A stretch of 64,000 nucleotides of DNA, taken from positions 1,426,001 through 1,490,000 of the forward strand of contig NZ_JACCCV010000002.1 in assembly GCF_013410115.1 (NCBI RefSeq), given 5' to 3'. Within the stretch, counting starts at the first letter, position 1; each line of letters begins with the position of its first letter. The position numbers and the translations under genes are program-made. Origin of the DNA: Tunturiibacter gelidiferens (lineage in GTDB: Bacteria > Acidobacteriota > Terriglobia > Terriglobales > Acidobacteriaceae). The notes beneath the pieces are model-generated. The model did not search any database. It was not told the origin of the DNA and was given only the letters and a program-made list of their open reading frames with translations. Shown here piece by piece: positions 57,101-64,000 of the stretch.

Positions 57101-58735
57101 GCTGGAGTCGACGGCGAAGTGCTCATCCAAGGTCGCGATCTGGACACCCTCGGGTTGGAGGATAACGCTGTAGAGAGCTGTATCAGGTATAGCGCCGCCG
57201 TTGGAGATGGCAATCATCCGTGCACCGCGGCGAGGGTGGAGATGATGTTGAACGCCGTCGCGGAGGATGTAGGCGCCATAACGGCCTCGGGTGGATTCGA
57301 TGCCCTCGGTTAGGAGGATGAGGAGATCGTCGAAGGCTTGTCGTGTGAGGTTGCGGTACGGATAGGCGCGGCGGAGTGTGTTGTAGAGGGCGTCTTCCTC
57401 CCAGGGCTCCGCTCCGCAGGCTGCGACGATCTGCTGCATGAGGACGTCGGCAGGCTGCGGAGGAATTTGTAACTGATCCAGTTCGCCGGATCGCATCTTT
57501 CTGACGAGAGCGGCTTGTTCGAGGAGATCGTCACGCGTGGTGGCGAAGAGGCGGCCTTTGGGGATGGCTCCGCGCCAGTGGCCGGCACGCCCTACACGCT
57601 GCATGGCAACGGCGACTGATCGGGTAGTACTGATCTGGCAGACAAGGTCGATGTCGCCGATGTCGATGCCAAGCTCCAAAGATGCAGTGGCTATGAGGAT
57701 TTTGATTTGACCGTTCTTGAGGCGCTGCTCGGCGTCGAGCCGGAGGGTGCGGGAGAGCGAGCCGTGGTGTGCTGCGACGTGCTCAGGGCCGATGCGGGTA
57801 GCGAGCTCAAAAGCGATCTTTTCGACGAGGCGGCGGGTGTTGACGAAGACCAGGGTTGATCGGTGATTTTGAGCGTGAGCGGCGAGTTTGTCGAAGATCT
57901 CTTCCCACATGCCGTTGTGGGTAACGGAACTAAGTTCGTCGCTGGGGACTTCAATCGCGATGTCGAGTTCGCGGCGCTGACCTACCTGTACGACAGTGGC
58001 GGGTTCGCGGTCTTCGTGGATGCCGGTGAGAAAGCTGGCCACAAGTTCTATGGGATTCTGCGTGGCTGAGAGACCGATTCTCTGGGGGCGCGCGGCGAGG
58101 CCAGTGAGGAACTGACCGGGGCTGAGACGATTTTCGCCGGTAACGAGAGCGTCGAGGCGTTCGAGTGATAGAGCCAGGTGAGCGCCGCGTTTGTCGTCGG
58201 CTACCGCATGGATTTCGTCGACAATAACTGTTCGAACGCGACGTAGGTGTTCCCTGCTCTTGCCGGCGGTGAGGAGGATGTAGAGAGATTCGGGCGTAGT
58301 GACAAGAATGTGAGGCGGATTGCGGAGCATCGCAGCGCGTTCTTTTGGAAGCGTGTCGCCTGTCCGGACGCCGGTGCGGATCTCGGGACAAAGATAACCG
58401 CGCTGCATTGCCAGTTGTTGAATCTCGGCGAGTGGACCGTCGAGATTTTTCTGAATGTCGTTGGAGAGGGCTTTGAGGGGGCTAACGTAAACAACCTGCG
58501 TGCAGGGGACCAGTTGGCCGGAGATCGATTGCCGCAGAAGCTGATCGATACAGACTAAGAACGCAGCGAGGGTCTTTCCTGACCCGGTCGGAGCTGAGAT
58601 GAGGGTGGCATTGCCACCAAGAATGCTAGGCCAACCATAGGTCTGAGGCTCGGTGGGGCTGCCGAATTTGGAGAGAAACCACTCGGCCGTGATGGGATGC
58701 GCCCAAGAGAGCGATTGAGGGACTTCCAACGACAT
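54179..58735 (-). CDS. lhr: Lhr-family DEAD/DEAH superfamily 2 helicase
   Basis: Large helicase-related protein, an ATP-dependent 3'-5' DNA or RNA-DNA helicase implicated in repair. The 1518-residue product has Walker A APTGSGKT (residues 48-55), motif II DEIH (173-176), motif III GLSATQNP, and motif VI QRVGRAGHWRG. The winged-helix and beta-barrel Lhr-core domains follow, and a long C-terminal region typical of full-length Lhr. Residues ~982-1031 (SRLTQDGSFRPLSD..., SRPEQQTVSSSAAEW) are encoded by a family 2 intergenic-type repeat read in frame. No partner gene is adjacent. Confidence 0.92.
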   Translation of the reverse strand: MSLEVPQSLSWAHPITAEWFLSKFGSPTEPQTYGWPSILGGNATLISAPTGSGKTLAAFLVCIDQLLRQSISGQLVPCTQVVYVSPLKALSNDIQKNLDGPLAEIQQLAMQRGYLCPEIRTGVRTGDTLPKERAAMLRNPPHILVTTPESLYILLTAGKSREHLRRVRTVIVDEIHAVADDKRGAHLALSLERLDALVTGENRLSPGQFLTGLAARPQRIGLSATQNPIELVASFLTGIHEDREPATVVQVGQRRELDIAIEVPSDELSSVTHNGMWEEIFDKLAAHAQNHRSTLVFVNTRRLVEKIAFELATRIGPEHVAAHHGSLSRTLRLDAEQRLKNGQIKILIATASLELGIDIGDIDLVCQISTTRSVAVAMQRVGRAGHWRGAIPKGRLFATTRDDLLEQAALVRKMRSGELDQLQIPPQPADVLMQQIVAACGAEPWEEDALYNTLRRAYPYRNLTRQAFDDLLILLTEGIESTRGRYGAYILRDGVQHHLHPRRGARMIAISNGGAIPDTALYSVILQPEGVQIATLDEHFAVDSSPGDVVLLGTSSWRIQRVEATGRVLVEDAHGAPPSLPFWEGEAPQRTAILSDGVGELREQISALTSNLTPGYLSPAQPEVAAASAWLMQECGVCASAAQQLIAYIVIGRAALGAVPSKTTIIAERFFDDGGGMQLILHAPFGGRINKAWGLALRKRFCRGFNFELQAAATDNGINISLAEQHSFPLGDVFQFLTEHTAKELLEQASIASPIFKNRWRWAAGRSLQLLRFSKGKRIAPQIQRTRSEDLMASVFPQAAACFETIVGDIQIPNHPLVNEVMQDVLQEAMDLEGLIEVLRGIKDGTICCLAVDTPTPSQFAHELLNANPYAYLDEAGLEERRARAISLGRNLPDQPGKLDPAAIAAIRKEIWPDLRDENELHDLLHSLIALPLTVIDREESRHWPVFYERLTQRGRAQTLDLNGTTCWVATERLPYIAVLNPLRDESRLTQDGSFRPLSDASSRLTQDASSRPEQQTVSSSAAEWRDPRISFETEQISASEPNATNPVTKKESIQKLVRGWLQIIGPTTASAFASTLHLDPAAIFQAFLTMEMQGLLMRGAFEYPAKTEDHDIEWCERRILQRIHRRTVATLRKQVEPVTPAVYMRWLLTWQHLAPQTQLSGEEGVLEALRQLEGFEAPAVEWERTLLPSRVANYDPRWLDALCLSGAVGWGRISPHPAWSSGDGAAPRRVIPTNAAPITFFIRETADWLPHALAQQCVQDDKLAAALSPAALQLRTLLQQRGACFANDIQRISNLTRQQTQQALWELATAGLAAADGFDQLRACMDPRRKSITTETSAGRTARSSAGRWSLLTAELHAAPTAIEQAHRTEAALESFARQLLNRYGVLFRDLLLGESNAPRWRDLLNTLRRLEARGEIRGGRFLSGFRGEQYALPEAVESIRTSRTRECSAIIAVAAADPMNLAGVVIPGDRVPAVPGRQVLYSNGRLHSETCEQRVVDTVIGVPPYAPPGYPVSPLL
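55645..55710 (-). repeat. family 2 hairpin repeat, copy 2, inside the lhr coding sequence
   Basis: Flank GCGGGGGTCTCTCCACT, hairpin GCAGCAGACG (55668-55677), loop ATGAAAC, CGTCTGCTGC (55685-55694), flank CGGTCGAGATGACG. It is followed to about 55786 by tandem degenerate units of GTCGAGATGACGCATC and CCTGGGTAA. The insert keeps the helicase frame open. Confidence 0.85.
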
Positions 58736-58785
58736 TCGCTGATTGTAGCGCGGTTTTTATTCGTTCTTTATTCGCCCTTTGTTAT

Positions 58786-59367
58786 CTACATATTGCCAGT
58801 GCCGACATCGGAGGCGGCAGCTGCAGTGCTCGATTCATCGAGGTACTGCTCGATCACTTTTTCAAGAGTTCCCTGAGCCGAGAGGATGAAGTCAATGGCG
58901 TCCCGACCGGCTCCAAACCCTCCGGGATTCGGAGTAACAAAGTGAGCTACGGATTTTACCTGCTGGCGAGCATTTGCAGTGGCGATGGCAAGGCCGCACC
59001 GGCGCATGACCGGGAGGTCAATAATGTCGTCACCAACGTAGGCCAGCTGCTCGAGCGTGCAGCGGGTCTTTTCAAGGATTTCATTGATTGCGTTCATCTT
59101 GTGGGATTGGCCCTGGTAGATGAACTCCAGCTTGAGGTCATGGGCGCGAATGGCTACAGTCTGAGATTGACGCTTGGTGATGATTCCGATGCGGAGGCCG
59201 CCGAGACGGCCAAGGGAGATTCCGAGTCCGTCGTGGGCAGAAAAGCCTTTCGCTTCGATCCCATGGCCTTCTGAGTTTGGGATGACGAAGATCTGTCCGT
59301 CTGTTAAAACTCCATCTACGTCGAAGATTAGAACCTTGATATTTTTCGCTCGGGCGTCGGCGGTCAT
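58786..59367 (-). CDS. kdsC: 3-deoxy-D-manno-octulosonate 8-phosphate phosphatase (KdsC type)
   Basis: HAD phosphatase that releases Kdo from Kdo-8-phosphate for lipopolysaccharide core synthesis. The 193-residue product shows the nucleophile motif IKVLIFDVDGVLTDG (Asp15), and GFSAHDGLGISL after it. Motif II is IGIITKRQSQTV, and the motif IV region LAYVGDDIIDLPVMRRCGLA matches the tetrameric KdsC subfamily. It has a short Ala/Ser tail. No kdsA or kdsD is in the window. A Gram-negative envelope is implied. Confidence 0.92.
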   Translation of the reverse strand: MTADARAKNIKVLIFDVDGVLTDGQIFVIPNSEGHGIEAKGFSAHDGLGISLGRLGGLRIGIITKRQSQTVAIRAHDLKLEFIYQGQSHKMNAINEILEKTRCTLEQLAYVGDDIIDLPVMRRCGLAIATANARQQVKSVAHFVTPNPGGFGAGRDAIDFILSAQGTLEKVIEQYLDESSTAAAASDVGTGNM

Positions 59368-59458
59368 GGCTTGATCATAGCTTGGCGGGCCACGATCAAG
59401 TCAGACACAGATATCCTCGCAGTTGTTCCTGGATTCAGCGGGATGGTCAGCCTCCTGC

Positions 59459-60127
59459 TTATTTCATGTTGTAGGGAAATTCGAATACCAGACCAGCGAT
59501 TGGCAGGACGATATTTACAAGTTGCTCGTGCTTGACACGCTCGAAGTAGACGCGGCCGCTAGTAACTTCGTTAGGAGAGAGGGACGTTGGCTCGAGGGGA
59601 TGTTCGCTAGCGGCTTGGTCGGCGGCTCTATTTTTTGCTTCTGCGTCGAATTGCTCGGGGTTGGGGTCTTGTGAGTCGCCCGGACCGGTCGATGATGTGG
59701 CAACTTGTCGGGGAAGCAAAGAGGAGCCGAGTTGAGGCGTTGGGGATGTCGGAGATTGCGGGGTGGGGGCCGAAGGAAGATCCTTTACGTCATTGGGAGA
59801 GACGTAGAGCAGTACCTTGGGCTTTGGGGTGATAACCTCAACGCGAAAGTCTTCCGGGGTCACATTCTGGGGCATGACGGTGTTGTTGGCGATGCTGACG
59901 TCGGCGCGGGTGTAGGGACCCTCTTTAGAGATGGAGACCATGACCGTGAAGCGCGGGGAGTTGATCACCTTATAGTTACGACCGTTAAGCTTCTTGCTGA
60001 CACAATTTGCGTTGGGCTGACAGGTGATTACGTTATCGGGAAGGATGGTCTGGGGAACGGTGGCAGCGAAGGTAACGGTTGGGGGGATGAGGGCAAGGAG
60101 GAGGGAGATTTGCTGCATTCGAGTCAT
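59459..60127 (-). CDS. secreted protein of unknown function
   Basis: A 222-residue exported protein with signal peptide (QQISLLLALIPPTVTFAAT). The mature part has a beta-rich segment (RFTVMVSISKEGPYTRADVSI, then MPQNVTPEDFRVEV), a Pro/Ser/Thr-rich linker (about residues 115-160) and a final strand region (GRVYFERVKHEQLVNIVLPI). No family is recognised. AGGAGG precedes the ATG at 60127 at good spacing. It may be a periplasmic adaptor-like protein, but that is only layout-based. Confidence 0.7.
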   Translation of the reverse strand: MTRMQQISLLLALIPPTVTFAATVPQTILPDNVITCQPNANCVSKKLNGRNYKVINSPRFTVMVSISKEGPYTRADVSIANNTVMPQNVTPEDFRVEVITPKPKVLLYVSPNDVKDLPSAPTPQSPTSPTPQLGSSLLPRQVATSSTGPGDSQDPNPEQFDAEAKNRAADQAASEHPLEPTSLSPNEVTSGRVYFERVKHEQLVNIVLPIAGLVFEFPYNMK

Positions 60128-60340
60128 GGGGAGACCTCCTGCTGGATCGCAGTGCAGGTAACTTAGCAGTTACCAATGAGGTACTGAATCACTCGATAGT
60201 TGTACGGCGCGTGGCGGGGGTGGAGGGTGAATTGCGAAGGGCTGCAATAGACGCCAAGCGGCCATTGCAACCCTTATGTAGCTTTGTTGGGCACGGAACT
60301 GCGCAGCTTGGTTCGGCAGCTTCCGCGGAGATGGGTGGGG

Positions 60341-60544
60341 TTAGGCGGGCTGGATGTTTGCAGCCTGCTTGCCCTTGGGGCCAGTGGTGATATCAAACGT
60401 TACGCGCTGGCCTTCCTGGAGGGACTTGAAGCCGCTGGAGTTAATTGCAGAGTAATGCGCGAAGAGATCCTCTCCACCGTCTTCCGGGGTGATGAAGCCA
60501 AAACCTTTTGCGTCGTTGAACCATTTCACTGTTCCGTTTGCCAT
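60341..60544 (-). CDS. cold-shock protein (CspA family)
   Basis: A single-domain nucleic-acid chaperone of 67 residues starting at the ATG at 60544 ([20 protein letters not shown]). AGGA lies seven bases upstream; an in-frame upstream extension to 60580 is not family-like. The RNA-binding motifs RNP1 (KGFGFI) and RNP2 (DLFAHYS, in place of the usual VFVHFS) are present. The C-terminus is [13 protein letters not shown]. Genes of this family usually have long regulated leaders; a 16-bp hairpin lies 260 bases upstream, but its link to this gene is unproven. Confidence 0.93.
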   Translation of the reverse strand: MANGTVKWFNDAKGFGFITPEDGGEDLFAHYSAINSSGFKSLQEGQRVTFDITTGPKGKQAANIQPA

Positions 60545-60758
60545 GATGCGTCCTACTTTCATAAGGCGATATTTCGCCATTAGTTATAAGGGTAGCAGGA
60601 TGTGAGCGAATTTCAATCAATAAGGTTACAGGTTTCTTCGGGGAAAGAGGCTGAAGCGGGTTTTCGAAGGTCGATATGTGGTCTTTCATGGCATATTCTG
60701 TGACGGTTGGACTTGCGCTTGATGCGGTTTCCAATTTTTTTCTCCTCGTGGCGCGGTC

Positions 60759-60787
60759 GGTACCCCTCCCCCACCCCTGGGTATTTT
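60759..60787 (+). repeat. family 3 C-rich hairpin repeat, copy 3
   Basis: GGTACCCC, then a C-rich spacer, then TGGGTATTTT, matching the motif at 53823 in order and spacing. It is directly followed by the hairpin at 60803. Confidence 0.65.
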
Positions 60788-60802
60788 GGAGGTAAGTGAA
60801 AT

Positions 60803-60849
60803 GGATGCAACGGTTTAGGGGCGGGGTTTGCCGCTAAACCATTGCATCC
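60803..60849. repeat. 16-bp inverted repeat (stem-loop)
   Basis: GGATGCAACGGTTTAG (60803-60818) pairs with CTAAACCATTGCATCC (60834-60849), 15 of 16 positions, around a 15-base GC-rich loop. No T run follows on either strand, so a plain terminator is unlikely. Confidence 0.7.
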
Positions 60850-61192
60850 AGGCGAGTTACGCACAAAATACTTGTTTTGTTATAGTTGGCGGACTATTGC
60901 GACGAGTTCCCGCTGTTCCAAGGAGCGAAGTAGCTACGCCAATTCGTGGTGTTTTGCTGGCCTTTCGTGGTGAGTTTGTGGTCCGTTGTAGACGTTTTAA
61001 ATGCCAAGGCTGCCGCAGCTTTCGCCACAGGCAGCCCTTGGATTTTGATCTCTAACCTTAATTGTAGCGAATTGGACATAACTGATACGCCAACTTTGGC
61101 GAAGTTTTGTTTGGTTATTTTTCGGTCATGAAATTTGGCTGGTCGAGACTTGGCTGATTTTGGGTTTCAGAGGCTAGGATAGGCATTGCCCT

Positions 61193-62551
61193 ATGACAAC
61201 TTCAAAGACGAGTTCCGTTCTTCTTCTGGCCAAGAGCGCTATTACCGGTGCGCTTGGCGGTCTGCTGTTCGGCTTCGACACGGCTGTGATCGCGGGAATT
61301 ACTCATGCTCTGACGGACAAGTACCAACTGTCGCCAGCGAATCTTGGCTTCACGGTTTCGATCGCGCTGTGGGGGACGGTGATTGGGGCAATGGGCAGCG
61401 GGGCATTGGGTCAGAAGCTGGGCAGCCGCAAGGCGCTGCGATGGATGGCGGTGCTGTACGTGATCTCGGCGTTGGGGTGTGCGCTGGCGGGTAGTTGGAC
61501 CATATTTTTGTTCTTCCGTTTTCTTGGCGGCCTGGGGATTGGCGGCTCGTCGGTGCTGGGGCCGGTCTATATTGCGGAGCTTTCGCCGGCGAAGTGGCGC
61601 GGGCGGATGGTGGGGCTGTTTCAGATCAACGTGGTGGTTGGAATTCTGCTGGCGTATCTCTCGAATGCGATTGTGGCGCACTTTGGGTTGGGAGCGATCG
61701 AGTGGAGGGTGCAGATTGGAGTGGCGTTTGTTCCGGCGGCTCTGTTTCTGATCATGCTGCTGAGTGTTCCGCAGAGTTCGCGATGGCTGATTACGCAGAA
61801 CCGGATTGCGGAGGCTACGCTGACGCTGCAGCGGATGGGTTCGCCTGACTCTGAGGCAGAGGTGCAGGAGATTATCGAGTCGATTCGGCAGGAGAGGCTG
61901 GAGTCGGCGACGAAGTTATTCTCTGCGCAGAATCGTCTGCCTATCTTTCTGGCGATCTCGATTGGGATGTTCAATCAACTGACGGGGATCAACGCGATTC
62001 TGTACTACCTGAACGATATCTTTGCCAGTGCGGGATTCAGCCGGGTGTCGAGTGACCTGCAGGCGGTGGCGATTGGGGCGATGAACCTGGTGGCGACGCT
62101 GGCTGGAGTCTCGCTGATCGACAAGGTGGGACGTAAGAAGCTGCTGCTGGTGGGAGCGGTGGGCTGCGGGATTTGCCTTCTGGCTGCTGCGATGATCTTT
62201 CAGACTCAGTCGCATCAGCAGTTTCTGCTGGCGGTGTTGATTGCTTATATTGTCTCCTTCGCGTTCTCGCAGGGGGCGGTGATCTGGGTTTATATCAGCG
62301 AGGTGTTTCCAACGAGTGTTCGGTCGAAGGGGCAGAGTCTTGGTTCGTCGGCGCACTGGATTACAAATGCTTTGATTGCGAGCATTTTTCCGGTGCTGGC
62401 TCGTTATTCGAAGTCGATTCCGTTTTTCTTCTTTGCAGTGATGATGGTGGTGCAGTTTTTGGTGGTGCTGTTTGTGTATCCGGAGACGAAGGGGTTTACG
62501 CTGGAGTCGATGCAGAAACATTTGCATGAGAAGGTGAAGCCTGCGGCTTGA
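61193..62551 (+). CDS. MFS sugar porter
   Basis: A 452-residue, 12-helix major facilitator of the sugar porter family, probably proton-coupled sugar uptake. Signatures are GALGGLLFGFDTAVIAG in helix 1, GQKLGSRKALRWMAVLYV in loop 2-3, RFLGGLGIGGSSVLGPVYIAEL, PQSSRWLI at the end of the N-half, QLTGINAILYYLNDIF in helix 7, and VYPETKGFTLESMQ near the C-terminus. It lies 241 bases upstream of the TIM-barrel gene on the same strand, so transport and metabolism of one sugar or polyol are likely linked. Substrate unknown. Confidence 0.93.
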   Translation: MTTSKTSSVLLLAKSAITGALGGLLFGFDTAVIAGITHALTDKYQLSPANLGFTVSIALWGTVIGAMGSGALGQKLGSRKALRWMAVLYVISALGCALAGSWTIFLFFRFLGGLGIGGSSVLGPVYIAELSPAKWRGRMVGLFQINVVVGILLAYLSNAIVAHFGLGAIEWRVQIGVAFVPAALFLIMLLSVPQSSRWLITQNRIAEATLTLQRMGSPDSEAEVQEIIESIRQERLESATKLFSAQNRLPIFLAISIGMFNQLTGINAILYYLNDIFASAGFSRVSSDLQAVAIGAMNLVATLAGVSLIDKVGRKKLLLVGAVGCGICLLAAAMIFQTQSHQQFLLAVLIAYIVSFAFSQGAVIWVYISEVFPTSVRSKGQSLGSSAHWITNALIASIFPVLARYSKSIPFFFFAVMMVVQFLVVLFVYPETKGFTLESMQKHLHEKVKPAA

Positions 62552-62640
62552 TTTTCTTTTGGTTGCTTTGTGGATGCAAAGCAAAAGCAGATCCCCTTCG
62601 GGGATGACAACCAGAGAGGCAACGGCAACAACAAAGGCGA

Positions 62641-62702
62641 AATTCGGGGGTCTCTCCACTACGTCGCGCGATGAGGCCGCGCGACTTCGGTCGAGATGAC
62701 GC
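62641..62702 (-). repeat. family 2 hairpin repeat, copy 3
   Basis: Flank CGGGGGTCTCTCCACTAC, hairpin GTCGCGCG (62663-62670), loop ATGAGGC, CGCGCGAC (62678-62685), flank CGGTCGAGATGACG. Same flanks and loop as the copies at 34371 and 55645, different stem. It lies between the sugar-porter and TIM-barrel genes. Confidence 0.85.
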
Positions 62703-62728
62703 TTCATTGGGGTTGAGGAGAGTTTTCG

Positions 62729-62767
62729 ATGCGATTACGCTTCATTGGGAATCGGCATGGGTTGTGA
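62729..62767 (+). CDS. 12-codon leader ORF created by a partial duplication (speculative)
   Basis: ATG at 62729 follows GAGGAGAGTTTTCG, nearly the same as the Shine-Dalgarno region of the next gene (AAGGAGAGTTATCG at 62779). It encodes MRLRFIGNRHGL and stops at 62767, 25 bases before the next start. Its first three residues match those of the downstream protein. It is either a decoy start left by a duplication or a regulatory upstream ORF. Confidence 0.35.
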   Translation: MRLRFIGNRHGL

Positions 62768-62792
62768 CTTCTTGGGTTAAGGAGAGTTATCG

Positions 62793-63758
62793 ATGCGGTT
62801 AGGGTTGTTTACACCGATATTTAATGGGTTGTCGTTGGATGATCTGCTGGTGGAGTTGAAGAAGTATCCGCAGATTGAAGCGCTGGAGATTGGGACTGGT
62901 GGGTGGCCGGGGAGCAGCCATCTTGATCTGGATGCTTTGCTTGCAAGTAAAGAGGCGGCGCGGGCGTATCGGTCGAAGTTGGAGGACGCGGGGCTGACGA
63001 TCAGTGCGTTGTCGTGCCATGGAAACCCGGTGCATCCGAAGAAAGAGATCGCTGGGCGCGACGATGAGGTGCTGCGGAAGACGGTGAGGCTGGCGGAGCA
63101 GATTCATGTGCCTGTGGTGGTTACGTTTTCCGGGTGTCCGGGTGGTTCGGCGCAGGATGTGACCCCTAACTGGATTACAGCGGCTTGGCCTCCGGAGTTT
63201 TCGGATGCGCTGGCCTGGCAGTGGGAGGAGCGGCTGATTCCCTACTGGAAGGGTGCGGCGCAATTTGCCAAGGATGCTGGGGTGAAGGTGGCGCTGGAGG
63301 CTCATCCGGGGTTTTGTGTGTATAACCCGGAGACTGTGCTGCGTTTGCGTGCGGCTGTGGGCGATTCGGTTGGGATCAATTTAGACCCGAGCCATATGTG
63401 GTGGCAGGGGATCGATATTCCGGCGGCGATTGCTGCGCTGGGGGATGCGATCTTTCACTTTCATGCGAAGGATGTGGCGATAAATACCGCAATGCGCAAC
63501 GTGAATGGAGTGCTGGATACGAAGAGCTATCGTGAGATGGCGAAGAGGTCGTGGTTGTTTCGTTCGGTTGGCTGGGGGCATGGCGAGTTGGAGTGGAAGC
63601 GGATTGCTTCTGCGCTACGGCTCGTGGGGTATGACTATGTGATGAGTATCGAGCATGAAGATGCTCTGGCTTCTACGCAGGAGGGATTGTCTTCGGCGAT
63701 ATCGATGCTTTCGCGGGTGCTGCTGAAGGAGCCTCCGGTGGAGGCCTGGTGGGCTTAG
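62793..63758 (+). CDS. sugar phosphate isomerase/epimerase family TIM-barrel protein
   Basis: A 321-residue xylose isomerase-like TIM barrel (IolE/hydroxypyruvate isomerase group). The opening MRLGLFTPIFNGLSLDDLL, the metal-binding region VKVALEAHPGFCVYN (Glu and His), GINLDPSHMWWQGID (Asp and His), IFHFHAKDVAIN and the late Glu in YVMSIEHEDALAS place the expected divalent-metal ligands. AAGGAG precedes the ATG at 62793. Together with the upstream sugar porter it probably serves sugar or inositol catabolism. Family 1 repeat copy D starts nine bases after its stop. Confidence 0.9.
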   Translation: MRLGLFTPIFNGLSLDDLLVELKKYPQIEALEIGTGGWPGSSHLDLDALLASKEAARAYRSKLEDAGLTISALSCHGNPVHPKKEIAGRDDEVLRKTVRLAEQIHVPVVVTFSGCPGGSAQDVTPNWITAAWPPEFSDALAWQWEERLIPYWKGAAQFAKDAGVKVALEAHPGFCVYNPETVLRLRAAVGDSVGINLDPSHMWWQGIDIPAAIAALGDAIFHFHAKDVAINTAMRNVNGVLDTKSYREMAKRSWLFRSVGWGHGELEWKRIASALRLVGYDYVMSIEHEDALASTQEGLSSAISMLSRVLLKEPPVEAWWA

Positions 63759-63767
63759 AGGCGCGTG

Positions 63768-63945
63768 TCCTGCCGGACGGGCCCACTGCGCGTGGGGCGG
63801 GCGTTCGCACGCCTTTTTAGAGCTTCGCGTAGTCCTCCCGTTGGTCGGCACGAGATCCAAACTCGCGACCAACGGGAGCGTCGAGCGAAGCGGTATACAC
63901 GTCACGAAGTGACCGCCCTCCGCGGAGGAGGCCCGGCCGGCAGGA
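63768..63945 (+). repeat. family 1 nested-hairpin repeat, copy D
   Basis: A 178-bp copy with ends TCCTGCCGGACGGGCCC and GCCCGGCCGGCAGGA. The left terminal hairpin is CCCAC-TGCGC-GTGGG and the second hairpin is changed to GGCGT-TCGC-ACGCC, both still paired. The central stem is CTCCCGTTGGTCG / CGACCAACGGGAG and the right hairpin CCTCC-GCGGA-GGAGG. It is the most diverged copy and keeps structure better than sequence. No gene is seen after it to the window end. Confidence 0.88.
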
Positions 63946-64000
63946 CATATCTTTCGAATTAGAGAGGCGCTTCGATAGGGGTTGCGCCTGCGCTTTCAGC

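Larger units (their letters stand above)
60581..61192. other. 612-bp intergenic region with repeats, no gene seen
   Basis: Between the divergent cold-shock and sugar-porter genes. It contains family 3 copy 3 (60759-60787), a large hairpin (60803-60849) and a box TTGGACATAACTGATACGCC (61072) similar to one at 54030. No protein-like ORF or RNA family was recognised. Confidence 0.5.

Overview
The window is a 64 kb piece of a GC-rich bacterial chromosome, most likely a member of the Acidobacteriaceae (Edaphobacter/Granulicella/Terriglobus type). The reasons are the protein style, the Lys/Ala-rich tails on several ribosomal proteins, the mixture of secreted beta-propeller lipoproteins, S9 peptidases and acyltransferases, and short intergenic repeats of a kind I associate with that group. 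The genus is an inference; no rRNA gene is present.

Layout. (1) 1-12127, all minus strand: a merged str-S10-spc ribosomal cluster in the order rpsL, rpsG, fusA, tuf, rpsJ, rplC, rplD, rplW, rplB, rpsS, rplV, rpsC, rplP, rpmC, rpsQ, rplN, rplX, rplE (cut by the window edge), with a good sigma-70-type promoter about 500 nt upstream of rpsL. (2) 12.7-38.8 kb: housekeeping and accessory genes, including an S9 peptidase, a large lipoprotein, nusB with a VOC-lumazine synthase fusion, an enoyl-CoA hydratase, a sodium:solute symporter, guaA, two tandem mini membrane proteins, leuS, an acyltransferase, an alditol-oxidase-like flavoprotein, nfo, azoR divergent from a TetR regulator, and a di-heme peroxidase. 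(3) 39284-41667: an IS1595-type insertion with 18-bp terminal inverted repeats and an 8-bp target duplication. It carries three small ORFs and a cluster of tRNA-like RNAs as passengers. (4) 41.9-53.5 kb: a CysJ-like reductase, a cobalamin riboswitch driving cobN and a fused ChlI-ChlD chelatase subunit, a 3-oxoacid CoA-transferase pair, aldose epimerase, a HAD phosphatase and ndk. (5) 54.2-63.8 kb: an Lhr-type helicase, kdsC, a secreted protein, a cold-shock gene, and a sugar porter with a sugar-phosphate isomerase-like TIM barrel.

Three families of dispersed structured repeats run through the window. Family 1 is about 190 bp of nested hairpins (four copies). It follows stop codons closely, and its stems differ between copies by compensating changes. 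Family 2 is about 65 bp with constant flanks and swapped hairpin arms (three copies); one copy is read in frame inside the helicase gene. Family 3 is a C-rich GGTACCCC...GGGTATTTT motif (three copies), one of which was hit by the IS1595 insertion. By eye, the strand composition of the + strand changes from C-rich to G-rich near 53.5-54.2 kb, as at a replication origin, but I found no DnaA boxes or dnaA/dnaN there.

The strongest candidates for something new are the tRNA-like RNA cluster inside the IS1595 element (acceptor branches that fit 9/3 and 8/4 pairing), the covarying nested-hairpin repeat, and the repeat translated inside the helicase.
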